DNA from: Dechloromonas denitrificans
GTDB taxonomy: Bacteria > Pseudomonadota > Gammaproteobacteria > Burkholderiales > Rhodocyclaceae
Length of the DNA stretch: 64,000 bases
NCBI RefSeq assembly: GCF_020510665.1
Contig: NZ_CP075187.1
Coordinates: 2,656,501 to 2,720,500 of the forward strand
Reading direction: 5' to 3'
In this document: in pieces, positions 1 to 6,272 of the stretch
Numbering within the stretch: position 1 is the stretch's first letter
Layout: each line of letters starts with the position of its first letter
Notes under the pieces: generated by a model
What the model saw: the letters and a program-made list of their open reading frames with translations, nothing else
Told to the model about the DNA's origin: nothing
Databases searched by the model: none
Made by a program: the position numbers and the translations under genes

Positions 1-316
1 CTGACCGGATACCAGACTCAGTGTTCCGTATGGCAGCTTTGGTTGCTGCGGCACTAGAAGCACGCTCACCGAGTTCAGCTTTTTTCGGATTTAGTGACCG
101 TTGACCGCGACGTTGCGCCGCCAGCACCTGTTTTCCTGCCAAAAAATCAGGTGTTTGTTCACTTTCCTGCGGTTCAACTCGGGCAGGAGCAATCGTTACG
201 TCGATCCGTCTTGCTGGCCGAGCAGCACCTTTTGAGACGGCAGTCCAGATCCCTAGAAAAGACAGGTGAACCACTAAAGAAAGCAGAAGTGCCTTAAATA
301 GTTTTCTTGTTCCCAA
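1..316 (-). CDS. TonB-like energy transducer, N-terminal part (partial)
   Basis: An open frame of about 105 codons runs off the left edge of the window. The deduced start is LGTRKLFK followed by a hydrophobic stretch (LLLSLVVHLSFLGIW) and a basic/proline-containing linker. This is the usual layout of a TonB N-terminus: short cytoplasmic tail, one membrane anchor, periplasmic linker. No ATG is available. A TTG at 316 lies 8 bases after a GGGGGA that could serve as ribosome-binding site; a GTG at 346 is an alternative. The start lies in the T-rich tail of the terminator of the preceding gene, so expression from there is uncertain. The C-terminal receptor-contact domain is outside the window, so the TonB assignment is inference. 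Confidence 0.45.
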   Translation of the reverse strand, partial: MGTRKLFKALLLSLVVHLSFLGIWTAVSKGAARPARRIDVTIAPARVEPQESEQTPDFLAGKQVLAAQRRGQRSLNPKKAELGERASSAAATKAAIRNTESGIRS

Positions 317-351
317 AAACAAAATCCCCCGGCAGAAAACCTGCACGGGGG
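315..351 (-). terminator. Intrinsic terminator after the DUF3149 gene
   Basis: CCCCCG (326-331) pairs with CGGGGG (346-351) and GCAG (332-335) with CTGC (341-344), with one bulged base. Read on the minus strand the hairpin is followed by ATTTTGTTTTT. It closes the ccoG-ccoH-DUF3149 transcript. Confidence 0.6.
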
Positions 352-387
352 AATAATCCGCCCATCAGGGCGAAATGACAAATAAAT

Positions 388-528
388 TTACTTGCCGAGA
401 CCGCGGGACTCTTCCTCAACCTTACTGGAATACAACTTGCCCATGATCACCCCGATCACCAAGACGCCAACAATAACGCCCAAGCTCATCAGGCCAATAT
501 CACTGCCAAACAATAGTTCCCATGCCAT
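388..528 (-). CDS. DUF3149 small membrane protein
   Basis: A 46-residue protein beginning MAWELLFGSDIGLMSLG, with one hydrophobic helix (about residues 11-30) and a charged C-terminal tail (KVEEESRGLGK). Sequence and length match the DUF3149 family, whose function is unknown. The start is secured by a strong GGGAGG ribosome-binding site 7 bases upstream. It lies 24 bases after ccoH on the same strand and is followed by a terminator, so it is probably the last gene of the cbb3 accessory transcript. By position it may be a small helper or subunit of the oxidase or its assembly, but that is inference only. Confidence 0.7.
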   Translation of the reverse strand: MAWELLFGSDIGLMSLGVIVGVLVIGVIMGKLYSSKVEEESRGLGK

Positions 529-552
529 ATGTCACCTCCCGTAGCTAAAAAA

Positions 553-1071
553 TTACTTCTCAAGTTTGGTTTCCAGCCGAAGCGGCTCGCCAGAATCAGC
601 AACCCACTCCCCTTGCAAGCGCCACTGGCCAGCCGGATCCTCTATTGAAATTACCCAACGACCACCCACATCAGCAAGCAATTGCCCACTGTAAAACCCT
701 TGCCCTTCTGCTTTCATCTCGACCAGTTGATCCTGTCCGGCACGAGTCGGATGCGCCAATTTCACCACAAGCGTCTCGGGCAACGAGACCTCGGCGGCCG
801 CACCAAGCAGTAACCGAACCTTGCCGTCCGAGCGCATCAAATCCGCATGCAAACCAAGAGCGCTCGCCTGATGATCACGATGCATTCGCTGATTGACGGC
901 AAGTCCCTGCTTGTAATAATCATCAGTAACCAGACCGTCATTACTGACTACTGCCAGCCAGACAGTTACAACACCAGCGACAATCACCAAACCCGGCCCA
1001 GCCATCAAGATCCAGGGCCAAGGGTGTTTATACCAGGCTGATTTATCACGCATCGTCATTGAAATACTCAT
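553..1071 (-). CDS. ccoH: FixH family protein (cbb3 oxidase assembly, CcoH)
   Basis: A 172-residue protein with one N-terminal membrane helix (about residues 19-41, after the WYKHPWPW stretch) and a periplasmic domain containing the conserved DDYYKQGLA stretch of FixH. FixH/CcoH proteins associate with cbb3 oxidase during assembly, next to the CcoN copper-loading pathway. The gene starts 1 base after the ccoG stop codon, implying translational coupling in ccoG-ccoH-DUF3149. Length is close to typical for the family (about 150-180). Nothing looks truncated. Confidence 0.85.
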   Translation of the reverse strand: MSISMTMRDKSAWYKHPWPWILMAGPGLVIVAGVVTVWLAVVSNDGLVTDDYYKQGLAVNQRMHRDHQASALGLHADLMRSDGKVRLLLGAAAEVSLPETLVVKLAHPTRAGQDQLVEMKAEGQGFYSGQLLADVGGRWVISIEDPAGQWRLQGEWVADSGEPLRLETKLEK

Positions 1072-1072
1072 A

Positions 1073-2488
1073 TCAGGGCATCAAAAAAGTGGCCTTTTCA
1101 CGAACTGAAATATGATCGTGATCGAAAGCCTTAATATCGAAAAAAATCGAGTTAGCACCTTTATTCCCGACATCTGGCGGCACACGAACCACGACCGTTA
1201 TTTCATGATTTTCGGCGCTACCAACCGAAACGCTGGGCTCCCCGACGATTTCTGCACCGCCAAGGCCATCGACTTTCAGTGCATATCGTTGAGCCGCCTC
1301 TGTCGTATTCATGATCTTCAGGTTGTAAACATTCTCGATGCGCCCATCTTCTGCCTCACGAGCAAGAAGTGAGCGATCCCGAATAACGTCCACTTTCAAC
1401 GGAACTCGAACCGCCAAAGAAACCACCGAAGCCAGCGTAATCGCCACAAGAATTGCGGTGTACACCATAATCCGGGGTCGCAAAATATGTTTTGCGATAT
1501 CTGCCGGTGAAAAATGTCTGGCCAGTGCGTTTTCTGTTGTGTACCGAATCAAGCCACGCGGTGCCCCAATTTTCTCCATCACCGGATCGCACGCATCAAT
1601 GCAGGCGCCGCAGCCAATACATTCGTATTGAATACCCTTGCGAATATCAATCCCCGTTGGGCACACCACTACGCACAGACCACAATCGACGCAATCACCC
1701 AGTTGCAGCGATTTATCGACATTCTTTTTTCTAGCCCCCCGCGGATCACCGCGTGCAGCATCGTATGTAATGACAAGAGTATCCGGATCGAACATCACTC
1801 CCTGAAAACGGGCATAGGGGCACATGTACTTGCAGACCTGCTCACGCAAAAAACCAGCTTGCATGTAGCAAAACCCTGCATAAAACAACATCCAGAACAA
1901 CTCCCAGCCCGACAGTCCAAACGGTAAGGCATTCAGCAATTCAGCAACAGGCGTGAAATAAGCCACCAGAGTGAAGCCGGTCCACAACGACAAAGCTATC
2001 CAAACAAAATGCTTCAGTGCCTTCAGTCGAAACTTCCGGAATGTAATCTTGGCTTTATCGAGCTTCATACGCGAAGCACGATCTCCTTCTACCCGGTTTT
2101 CGACCCACATGAATATTTCTGAATAAACAGTCTGGGGGCATGCGTAGCCGCAAAAAAGCCGCCCGGCAATTGCCGTAAACAGAAAAAGAGCATATGCAGA
2201 AATGATCAGCAGCAGCGCCAGGTAAAAAACATCCTGTGGCCAGAGTACCAAACCGAACAGATAAAACTTACGTTCAGCAAGGTGAAAAAGCACGGCCTGC
2301 CGGTCATTCCATTGCAGCCATGGCGTGCCGAAAAAAATGATTTGCGTCAGCCAAACCAGCACCCAACGCCAAGTATTCCACCATCCGCGGACATCTCGAA
2401 TGTAGATTTTCTTGTGCTTTTCGTAGAAGGAAACCACTACGGGAGGCACACTCTCCGAGAGAGAAGGGGGTGTTTCGGGAGAGATCAT
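1073..2488 (-). CDS. ccoG: Cytochrome c oxidase accessory protein CcoG (FixG/RdxA)
   Basis: A 471-residue membrane ferredoxin of the CcoG/RdxA/FixG family, thought to handle copper reduction for cbb3 oxidase maturation. Visible are N-terminal helices, a CGYACPQ motif, a CKYMCPYARFQ motif, and two 4Fe-4S signatures, CVDCGLCVVVCPTG and CIGCGACIDACDP. They are followed by a further membrane helix and a C-terminal Ig-like periplasmic domain. All cluster cysteines are present. It lies downstream of the ccoNOQP terminator at 2574-2600, so it probably has its own promoter or depends on read-through. No strong ribosome-binding site precedes the ATG at 2488. Confidence 0.95.
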   Translation of the reverse strand: MISPETPPSLSESVPPVVVSFYEKHKKIYIRDVRGWWNTWRWVLVWLTQIIFFGTPWLQWNDRQAVLFHLAERKFYLFGLVLWPQDVFYLALLLIISAYALFLFTAIAGRLFCGYACPQTVYSEIFMWVENRVEGDRASRMKLDKAKITFRKFRLKALKHFVWIALSLWTGFTLVAYFTPVAELLNALPFGLSGWELFWMLFYAGFCYMQAGFLREQVCKYMCPYARFQGVMFDPDTLVITYDAARGDPRGARKKNVDKSLQLGDCVDCGLCVVVCPTGIDIRKGIQYECIGCGACIDACDPVMEKIGAPRGLIRYTTENALARHFSPADIAKHILRPRIMVYTAILVAITLASVVSLAVRVPLKVDVIRDRSLLAREAEDGRIENVYNLKIMNTTEAAQRYALKVDGLGGAEIVGEPSVSVGSAENHEITVVVRVPPDVGNKGANSIFFDIKAFDHDHISVREKATFLMP

Positions 2489-2573
2489 ATGATTTTAGCC
2501 GTATCAAAATTCCGCTTTTGCGCCAATTCACTCTGCCGAATAACGCAATTTTGGTACGGGAAAAACTCCGTAG

Positions 2574-2600
2574 AAAAAACGGGGCGGATCACCGCCCCGT
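2574..2600 (-). terminator. Intrinsic terminator of ccoNOQP
   Basis: ACGGGGCGG (2579-2587) and CCGCCCCGT (2592-2600) form a perfect 9-bp stem with a 4-base loop. On the minus strand it is followed by a run of six T (2579-2574). It begins 10 bases after the ccoP stop codon and separates structural from accessory cco genes. Confidence 0.85.
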
Positions 2601-2610
2601 TTCAAGCCAA

Positions 2611-3510
2611 TTACTTGGCGCCTTGGCTCAAGCTGAACACATAGGCAGACAACAAATGCACCTTGGCTTCGCCAAGGAATTCCTTCCAGGCCGGCATCTT
2701 GTTCTGACGACCATTGTTGATCGTTTCAGAGATGGTTGCTTCAGATGAACCGTAGAGCCAGACTTTGTCCGTCAGGTTCGGAGCACCAACTGCATGCATC
2801 CCTTTGCCTTCAGGACCATGGCACCCCAGGCAACCGGCAGAAGCAAAAGCTTCCTTGCCCTTGGCGGCACGCACGGAGTCACTCGGCAAACCAGAGAGGG
2901 AACGAACGAAATTGGCCAAGTCTTTCACAGTATCAGCACCCAGCTGAGCGTGCGGAGGCATGACACCCATACGACCATCAGCAATGGTTTGCTTGATCTG
3001 TTCCGGCTCACCGCCATACAGCCAATCACTGTCGGTCAGGTTCGGGAAGCCCTTGGCACCACGCGCATCAGCGCCATGACATTGCATGCAGTAGGTCAGG
3101 AAAAGACGCTTGCCCATTTCCATTGCCTGCTTGTCTGCAGCCACCGCCTTGACATCCATCGCCAAGTATTTGTCGAACAACGGCTTGACCGCTGCATCGA
3201 CTTTAGCTACCTCGGCTTTGTGCTGACCAACAGCCGTCCAGCCCAGCATCCCCTTGAAGTTGCCAAGTCCCGGATAGAGCGCCAAATAAACAAACGCAAA
3301 AATCACGGTAATGACAAACATCCAGGTCCACCAGCGTGGCATTGGATTGTTGTACTCCTCAAGAGTCTCATCCCAAACATGACCCATGGTCTTGCCGGGA
3401 GTGAAAGTCGCTTTGCCCTGAATGATCAGCAGTGCAACACAGGCAAGAATACTTCCCGTGACGATCACTACGACGTACAGGTTCCAAAAATCGCTAACGA
3501 AATCGCTCAT
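2611..3510 (-). CDS. ccoP: cbb3-type cytochrome c oxidase diheme subunit CcoP
   Basis: A 299-residue subunit III of the cbb3 oxidase, passing electrons from soluble cytochrome c towards CcoO/CcoN. There are two membrane helices (about residues 11-31 and 61-81) followed by a periplasmic domain with two c-type heme sites: CMQCH (C141, C144, H145) and CLGCH (C227, C230, H231). Each is followed by an MPPH or KMPAW methionine region that can supply the axial ligand. Two TM helices mark the long CcoP form. It is the last gene of ccoNOQP and ends directly before an intrinsic terminator. Confidence 0.97.
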   Translation of the reverse strand: MSDFVSDFWNLYVVVIVTGSILACVALLIIQGKATFTPGKTMGHVWDETLEEYNNPMPRWWTWMFVITVIFAFVYLALYPGLGNFKGMLGWTAVGQHKAEVAKVDAAVKPLFDKYLAMDVKAVAADKQAMEMGKRLFLTYCMQCHGADARGAKGFPNLTDSDWLYGGEPEQIKQTIADGRMGVMPPHAQLGADTVKDLANFVRSLSGLPSDSVRAAKGKEAFASAGCLGCHGPEGKGMHAVGAPNLTDKVWLYGSSEATISETINNGRQNKMPAWKEFLGEAKVHLLSAYVFSLSQGAK

Positions 3511-3525
3511 TTGCTTTCCTTTATC

Positions 3526-3702
3526 TCAGCGCTGGTGCGATGTACGAGACACCGCACCGTCGTCATCATTCCCTGCGAACGGCAAATTTGCAGCTTCTTC
3601 AAACCCCTTTTTGCTGCCCTTGCCGTAAGCCCATGCAACAATTCCGAGGAAGCAGAGCAACCCTAAAACTGTTGTGATGGAACGCAGATCATTGATGTCC
3701 AT
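3526..3702 (-). CDS. ccoQ: cbb3 oxidase small subunit CcoQ
   Basis: A 58-residue protein beginning MDINDLRSITTVLG, with a single hydrophobic helix (about residues 10-25), then AYGKGSKKGFEEAANLPF and an acidic tail. The YGKGSKKGFEEAA segment is typical of CcoQ/FixQ, the small stabilising subunit of cbb3 oxidase. It lies between ccoO (3 bases upstream) and ccoP (15 bases downstream), exactly where ccoQ is expected. Family resemblance and position both support the call. Confidence 0.9.
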   Translation of the reverse strand: MDINDLRSITTVLGLLCFLGIVAWAYGKGSKKGFEEAANLPFAGNDDDGAVSRTSHQR

Positions 3703-3705
3703 GGC

Positions 3706-4344
3706 TTATTGCTTCATGGTGCTCAGTGCAGTACCCAAGCCTTGCAGGTATGCGATGAGAACATCCATTTCCGTCTTGTCACCGATAGCGGCCTTGGCGG
3801 CCTTGATATCTTCATCGGTATAAGTCGGAATACTCCGTGCATTAGCGTAGCCACGCATTACCTGCATCTTGGCTTCGATATCAGCGCCAACGGAATCCTT
3901 AGCCTTGGTATTTGCCAGGAAGGCAAAAGCCGGCATGTTGGACTCTGGCACCACGTCGCGAGGATTCATCAAGTGTGCACGCTGCCATTCATCGGAGTAA
4001 CGGCCGCCAACGCGATGCAGATCCGGACCGGTACGCTTCGAACCCCACTGGAACGGGTGATCGTAGACATATTCGCCAGCAACCGAATAGTGGCCGTAGC
4101 GCTCAGTCTCTGCACGGAACGGGCGAATCATCTGCGAATGGCAGAGGAAGCAACCCTCGCGAACATAAATATCGCGACCGGCCAGTTGGACTGCCGAGTA
4201 AGGCTTCAGACCTTCAACCGGTGTCGTGGTCGACTTCTGGAAAAAGAGCGGAACGATTTCGAGCAGACCACCCCAAATCACAGTAAGCAGCGTCAGAACG
4301 ATGAGCAGACCAACGCTTTTTTCAATTTGCTCGTGCTTGATCAT
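3706..4344 (-). CDS. ccoO: cbb3-type cytochrome c oxidase monoheme subunit CcoO
   Basis: A 212-residue subunit II of cbb3 oxidase. An N-terminal signal anchor (about residues 12-35) is followed by a single c-type heme motif CFLCHSQM (C65, C68, H69). The regions [14 protein letters not shown], [16 protein letters not shown] and ESNMPAF are family hallmarks, the last supplying the methionine ligand. Length fits the family (about 200-240). The gene follows ccoN after 16 bases and is separate from it, as is usual in betaproteobacteria. Confidence 0.97.
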   Translation of the reverse strand: MIKHEQIEKSVGLLIVLTLLTVIWGGLLEIVPLFFQKSTTTPVEGLKPYSAVQLAGRDIYVREGCFLCHSQMIRPFRAETERYGHYSVAGEYVYDHPFQWGSKRTGPDLHRVGGRYSDEWQRAHLMNPRDVVPESNMPAFAFLANTKAKDSVGADIEAKMQVMRGYANARSIPTYTDEDIKAAKAAIGDKTEMDVLIAYLQGLGTALSTMKQ

Positions 4345-4360
4345 TATTATTTCTCCCTAA

Positions 4361-5788
4361 TCAGGCGTGGTGAGCGACCGGAACAACCACCGGCACGTCT
4401 TGCGTCTTGCCACCAGCAATCGTCTTGAACATGTTGTAGGCCATGATCAGCATGCCGGACAGGAACAGAACGCCACCCAACCAACGGATCGCCCAGAATG
4501 GATAGGAACCCTTGACTGACTCAACGAAGCTGTAAGCCAGCGTACCGTCGGCATTCACTGCACGCCACATCAGACCCTGCATCACACCGGCAATCCACAT
4601 CGAAGCGATATACAGCACGGTCCCGATGGTGGCGATCCAGAAGTGGGTCGTAACCAGCTTGGTGCTATACATTTCCGACTTGCCAAAGAGTTTCGGCAGG
4701 AGATAGTAGATAGAACCGATCGACACCATGGCAACCCAACCAAGGGCACCGGAGTGCACGTGGCCAACAGTCCAGTCGGTGTAGTGCGACAGCGCATTGA
4801 CGGTCTTGATGGACATCATCGGACCTTCGAAGGTCGACATACCGTAGAAGGACAGCGAAGTGATCAGGAACTTCAGGACGGGGTCGTCGCGCAGCTTATG
4901 CCATGCACCAGACAGCGTCATGATGCCGTTGATCATGCCACCCCAGGACGGAGCCAGCAGAATCAGCGAGAAGACCATCCCGACAGACTGGGTCCAATCC
5001 GGCAGTGCGGTGTAGTGCAGATGATGAGGACCTGCCCACATGTAGGTGAAGATCAGGGCCCAGAAGTGCACAACGGAAAGGCGATAGGAGTAAACCGGAC
5101 GGCCAGCCTGCTTCGGGACGAAGTAATACATCATGCCCAGGAAGCCTGCGGTCAGGAAGAAACCTACGGCATTGTGACCGTACCACCACTGGATCATTGC
5201 ATCCTGAACGCCGGAGTACACCGAGTAGGACTTAGTCAGCGAAACCGGAACGGCTGCGCTGTTAACCAGATGCAGCAGAGCAACGGCGATGATGAAGGCA
5301 CCAAAGAACCAGTTGGCCACATAAATATGGGAAACCGTACGCTTGGCAACTGTTCCGAAGAAAACCAGTGCGTATGAAACCCAGACCAGCGTGATCAGGA
5401 TATCGATCGGCCATTCGAGTTCAGCATATTCTTTGCCGGAGGTAATACCCAAAGGCAGGGTAATTGCGGCCAGAAGAATAATGATTTGCCAGCCCCAGAA
5501 CGTAAAGGGAACCAGCGGACCGCCCCAAAGGCGAGCGTGACTGGTACGCTGAACGCACCAGTAAGAAGTTGCAAAAAGCGCACAGCCACCAAATGCAAAA
5601 ATAACCGCATTGGTGTGCAGCGGACGAAGACGCCCGAAGTGAAGCCAAGGGCCAATATTCAGCTCCGGCCACACAAGTTGTGCAGCAATGATGACACCGA
5701 CAAGCATGCCGACGATGCCCCAAATGACGGTCATGACAGCAAACTGCCGTACGACCTTATCGTTATATGTGGTTTGCGATCCAGACAT
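4361..5788 (-). CDS. ccoN: cbb3-type cytochrome c oxidase catalytic subunit CcoN
   Basis: A 475-residue heme-copper oxidase subunit I with about twelve membrane helices. It binds heme b and the heme b3-CuB centre that reduces O2 with high affinity under microaerobic conditions. Recognisable stretches include [44 protein letters not shown] and [17 protein letters not shown], which carry the heme and copper histidines. The start at 5788 is preferred over an in-frame ATG-less extension to 5839 because a GAGAGGTG ribosome-binding site lies just upstream and the protein then begins [10 protein letters not shown]. It is first gene of ccoNOQP, behind an FNR-type promoter. Confidence 0.97.
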   Translation of the reverse strand: MSGSQTTYNDKVVRQFAVMTVIWGIVGMLVGVIIAAQLVWPELNIGPWLHFGRLRPLHTNAVIFAFGGCALFATSYWCVQRTSHARLWGGPLVPFTFWGWQIIILLAAITLPLGITSGKEYAELEWPIDILITLVWVSYALVFFGTVAKRTVSHIYVANWFFGAFIIAVALLHLVNSAAVPVSLTKSYSVYSGVQDAMIQWWYGHNAVGFFLTAGFLGMMYYFVPKQAGRPVYSYRLSVVHFWALIFTYMWAGPHHLHYTALPDWTQSVGMVFSLILLAPSWGGMINGIMTLSGAWHKLRDDPVLKFLITSLSFYGMSTFEGPMMSIKTVNALSHYTDWTVGHVHSGALGWVAMVSIGSIYYLLPKLFGKSEMYSTKLVTTHFWIATIGTVLYIASMWIAGVMQGLMWRAVNADGTLAYSFVESVKGSYPFWAIRWLGGVLFLSGMLIMAYNMFKTIAGGKTQDVPVVVPVAHHA

Positions 5789-5850
5789 GAACCCACCTCT
5801 CGTTAATAAAAAACGGAATGCACACCTCCCTAAACCCAAGGCGGCACTTG

Positions 5851-5898
5851 AATGCGGATAGTATTCTAGATTAGTGGCGACGTTTTGACCTAGATCAA
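5851..5898 (-). promoter_or_regulatory. FNR-type class II promoter of ccoNOQP
   Basis: TTGAC-CTAG-ATCAA (5885-5898) matches the FNR/ANR consensus TTGAT-N4-ATCAA in 9 of 10 half-site bases. A TACTAT -10 element lies on the minus strand at 5863-5858, giving a start near 5851. This places the box centre about 40.5-41.5 bases upstream, the classic activating position. It explains low-oxygen induction of cbb3 oxidase. Confidence 0.8.
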
Positions 5899-5967
5899 CC
5901 TACCGACTATCTAAGCCGAATTAGTTCCAAGTAATTAGGAAGCACGTCAAATGGGGGATTTGTGGAC

Positions 5968-5994
5968 AAAAAAAGGGTGCGTCGCAACGCACCC
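5968..5994 (-). terminator. Strong intrinsic terminator (end of small RNA / ccoIS)
   Basis: GGGTGCGT (5975-5982) and ACGCACCC (5987-5994) pair perfectly around a 4-base loop, followed on the minus strand by seven T (5974-5968). It would end both the predicted small RNA and read-through from ccoI-ccoS, isolating ccoN. Confidence 0.85.
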
Positions 5995-6036
5995 CAACCC
6001 CAACAGAGAATGTTCGTGAGGCACTTACCTCACACA
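5968..6036 (-). ncRNA. Predicted FNR-activated small RNA (about 69 nt)
   Basis: The predicted start is about 6036 on the minus strand, from the FNR box at 6071-6084 and the -10 CACTAT at 6048-6043. A 5' hairpin GTGAGG/CCTCAC spans 6033-6016. An unpaired linker containing CATTCTCTGTTGGGG follows, then a perfect 8-bp stem (GGGTGCGT/ACGCACCC, 5994-5975) with a 7-T tail. No plausible protein lies in the interval. The architecture and the FNR control resemble the anaerobic sRNAs FnrS (enterics) and AniS (Neisseria), but no sequence homology is claimed. Confidence 0.6.
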
Positions 6037-6042
6037 GACAGC

Positions 6043-6084
6043 ATAGTGCCAAGAACACGCCCGGTTAACGTTGATTCAGGTCAA
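6043..6084 (-). promoter_or_regulatory. FNR-type class II promoter overlapping the ccoS stop
   Basis: TTGAT-TCAG-GTCAA (6071-6084) matches the FNR consensus in 9 of 10 positions. On the minus strand the hexamer CACTAT at 6048-6043 sits exactly at -12 to -7 for a start at 6036, and the box centre is then at -41.5. The box contains the ccoS stop codon. The next gene start on this strand is ccoN, beyond a terminator, so the natural product is the short RNA at 5968-6036. Confidence 0.65.
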
Positions 6085-6272
6085 ACATTCTCTGCTTTTT
6101 CGGAATCCCGGGCTTTCGGCTCAGGCTTGGGCATCTCATCATCCATCAAAATTCGAAACCCAGGCCCCTCAAGGTCATCAAACTGTCCGCTACGCACCGA
6201 CCACCAGAAGGCAAAGGCGATACCGAAGACCAGGATGACCGAAATGGGAATCAACAGATAAATACTTTCCAT
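6081..6272 (-). CDS. ccoS: cbb3 oxidase assembly protein CcoS
   Basis: A 63-residue protein beginning MESIYLLIPISVILVFG. A single membrane helix (about residues 3-25) is followed by WWSVRSGQFDDLEGPGFRIL, the CcoS/FixS signature, and a charged tail. CcoS is needed to mature the cofactors of the catalytic subunit. The ATG at 6272 overlaps the ccoI stop by one base (TGATG), showing translational coupling; a TTG at 6275 is the only upstream alternative. An FNR box overlaps its stop codon. Confidence 0.92.
   Translation of the reverse strand: MESIYLLIPISVILVFGIAFAFWWSVRSGQFDDLEGPGFRILMDDEMPKPEPKARDSEKAENV

Noticed and set aside
94..297. Plus-strand 67-codon frame at the window start
   Set aside because: It is opposite to the TonB-like frame, whose translation has a coherent anchor and linker; the plus frame has no recognisable feature.
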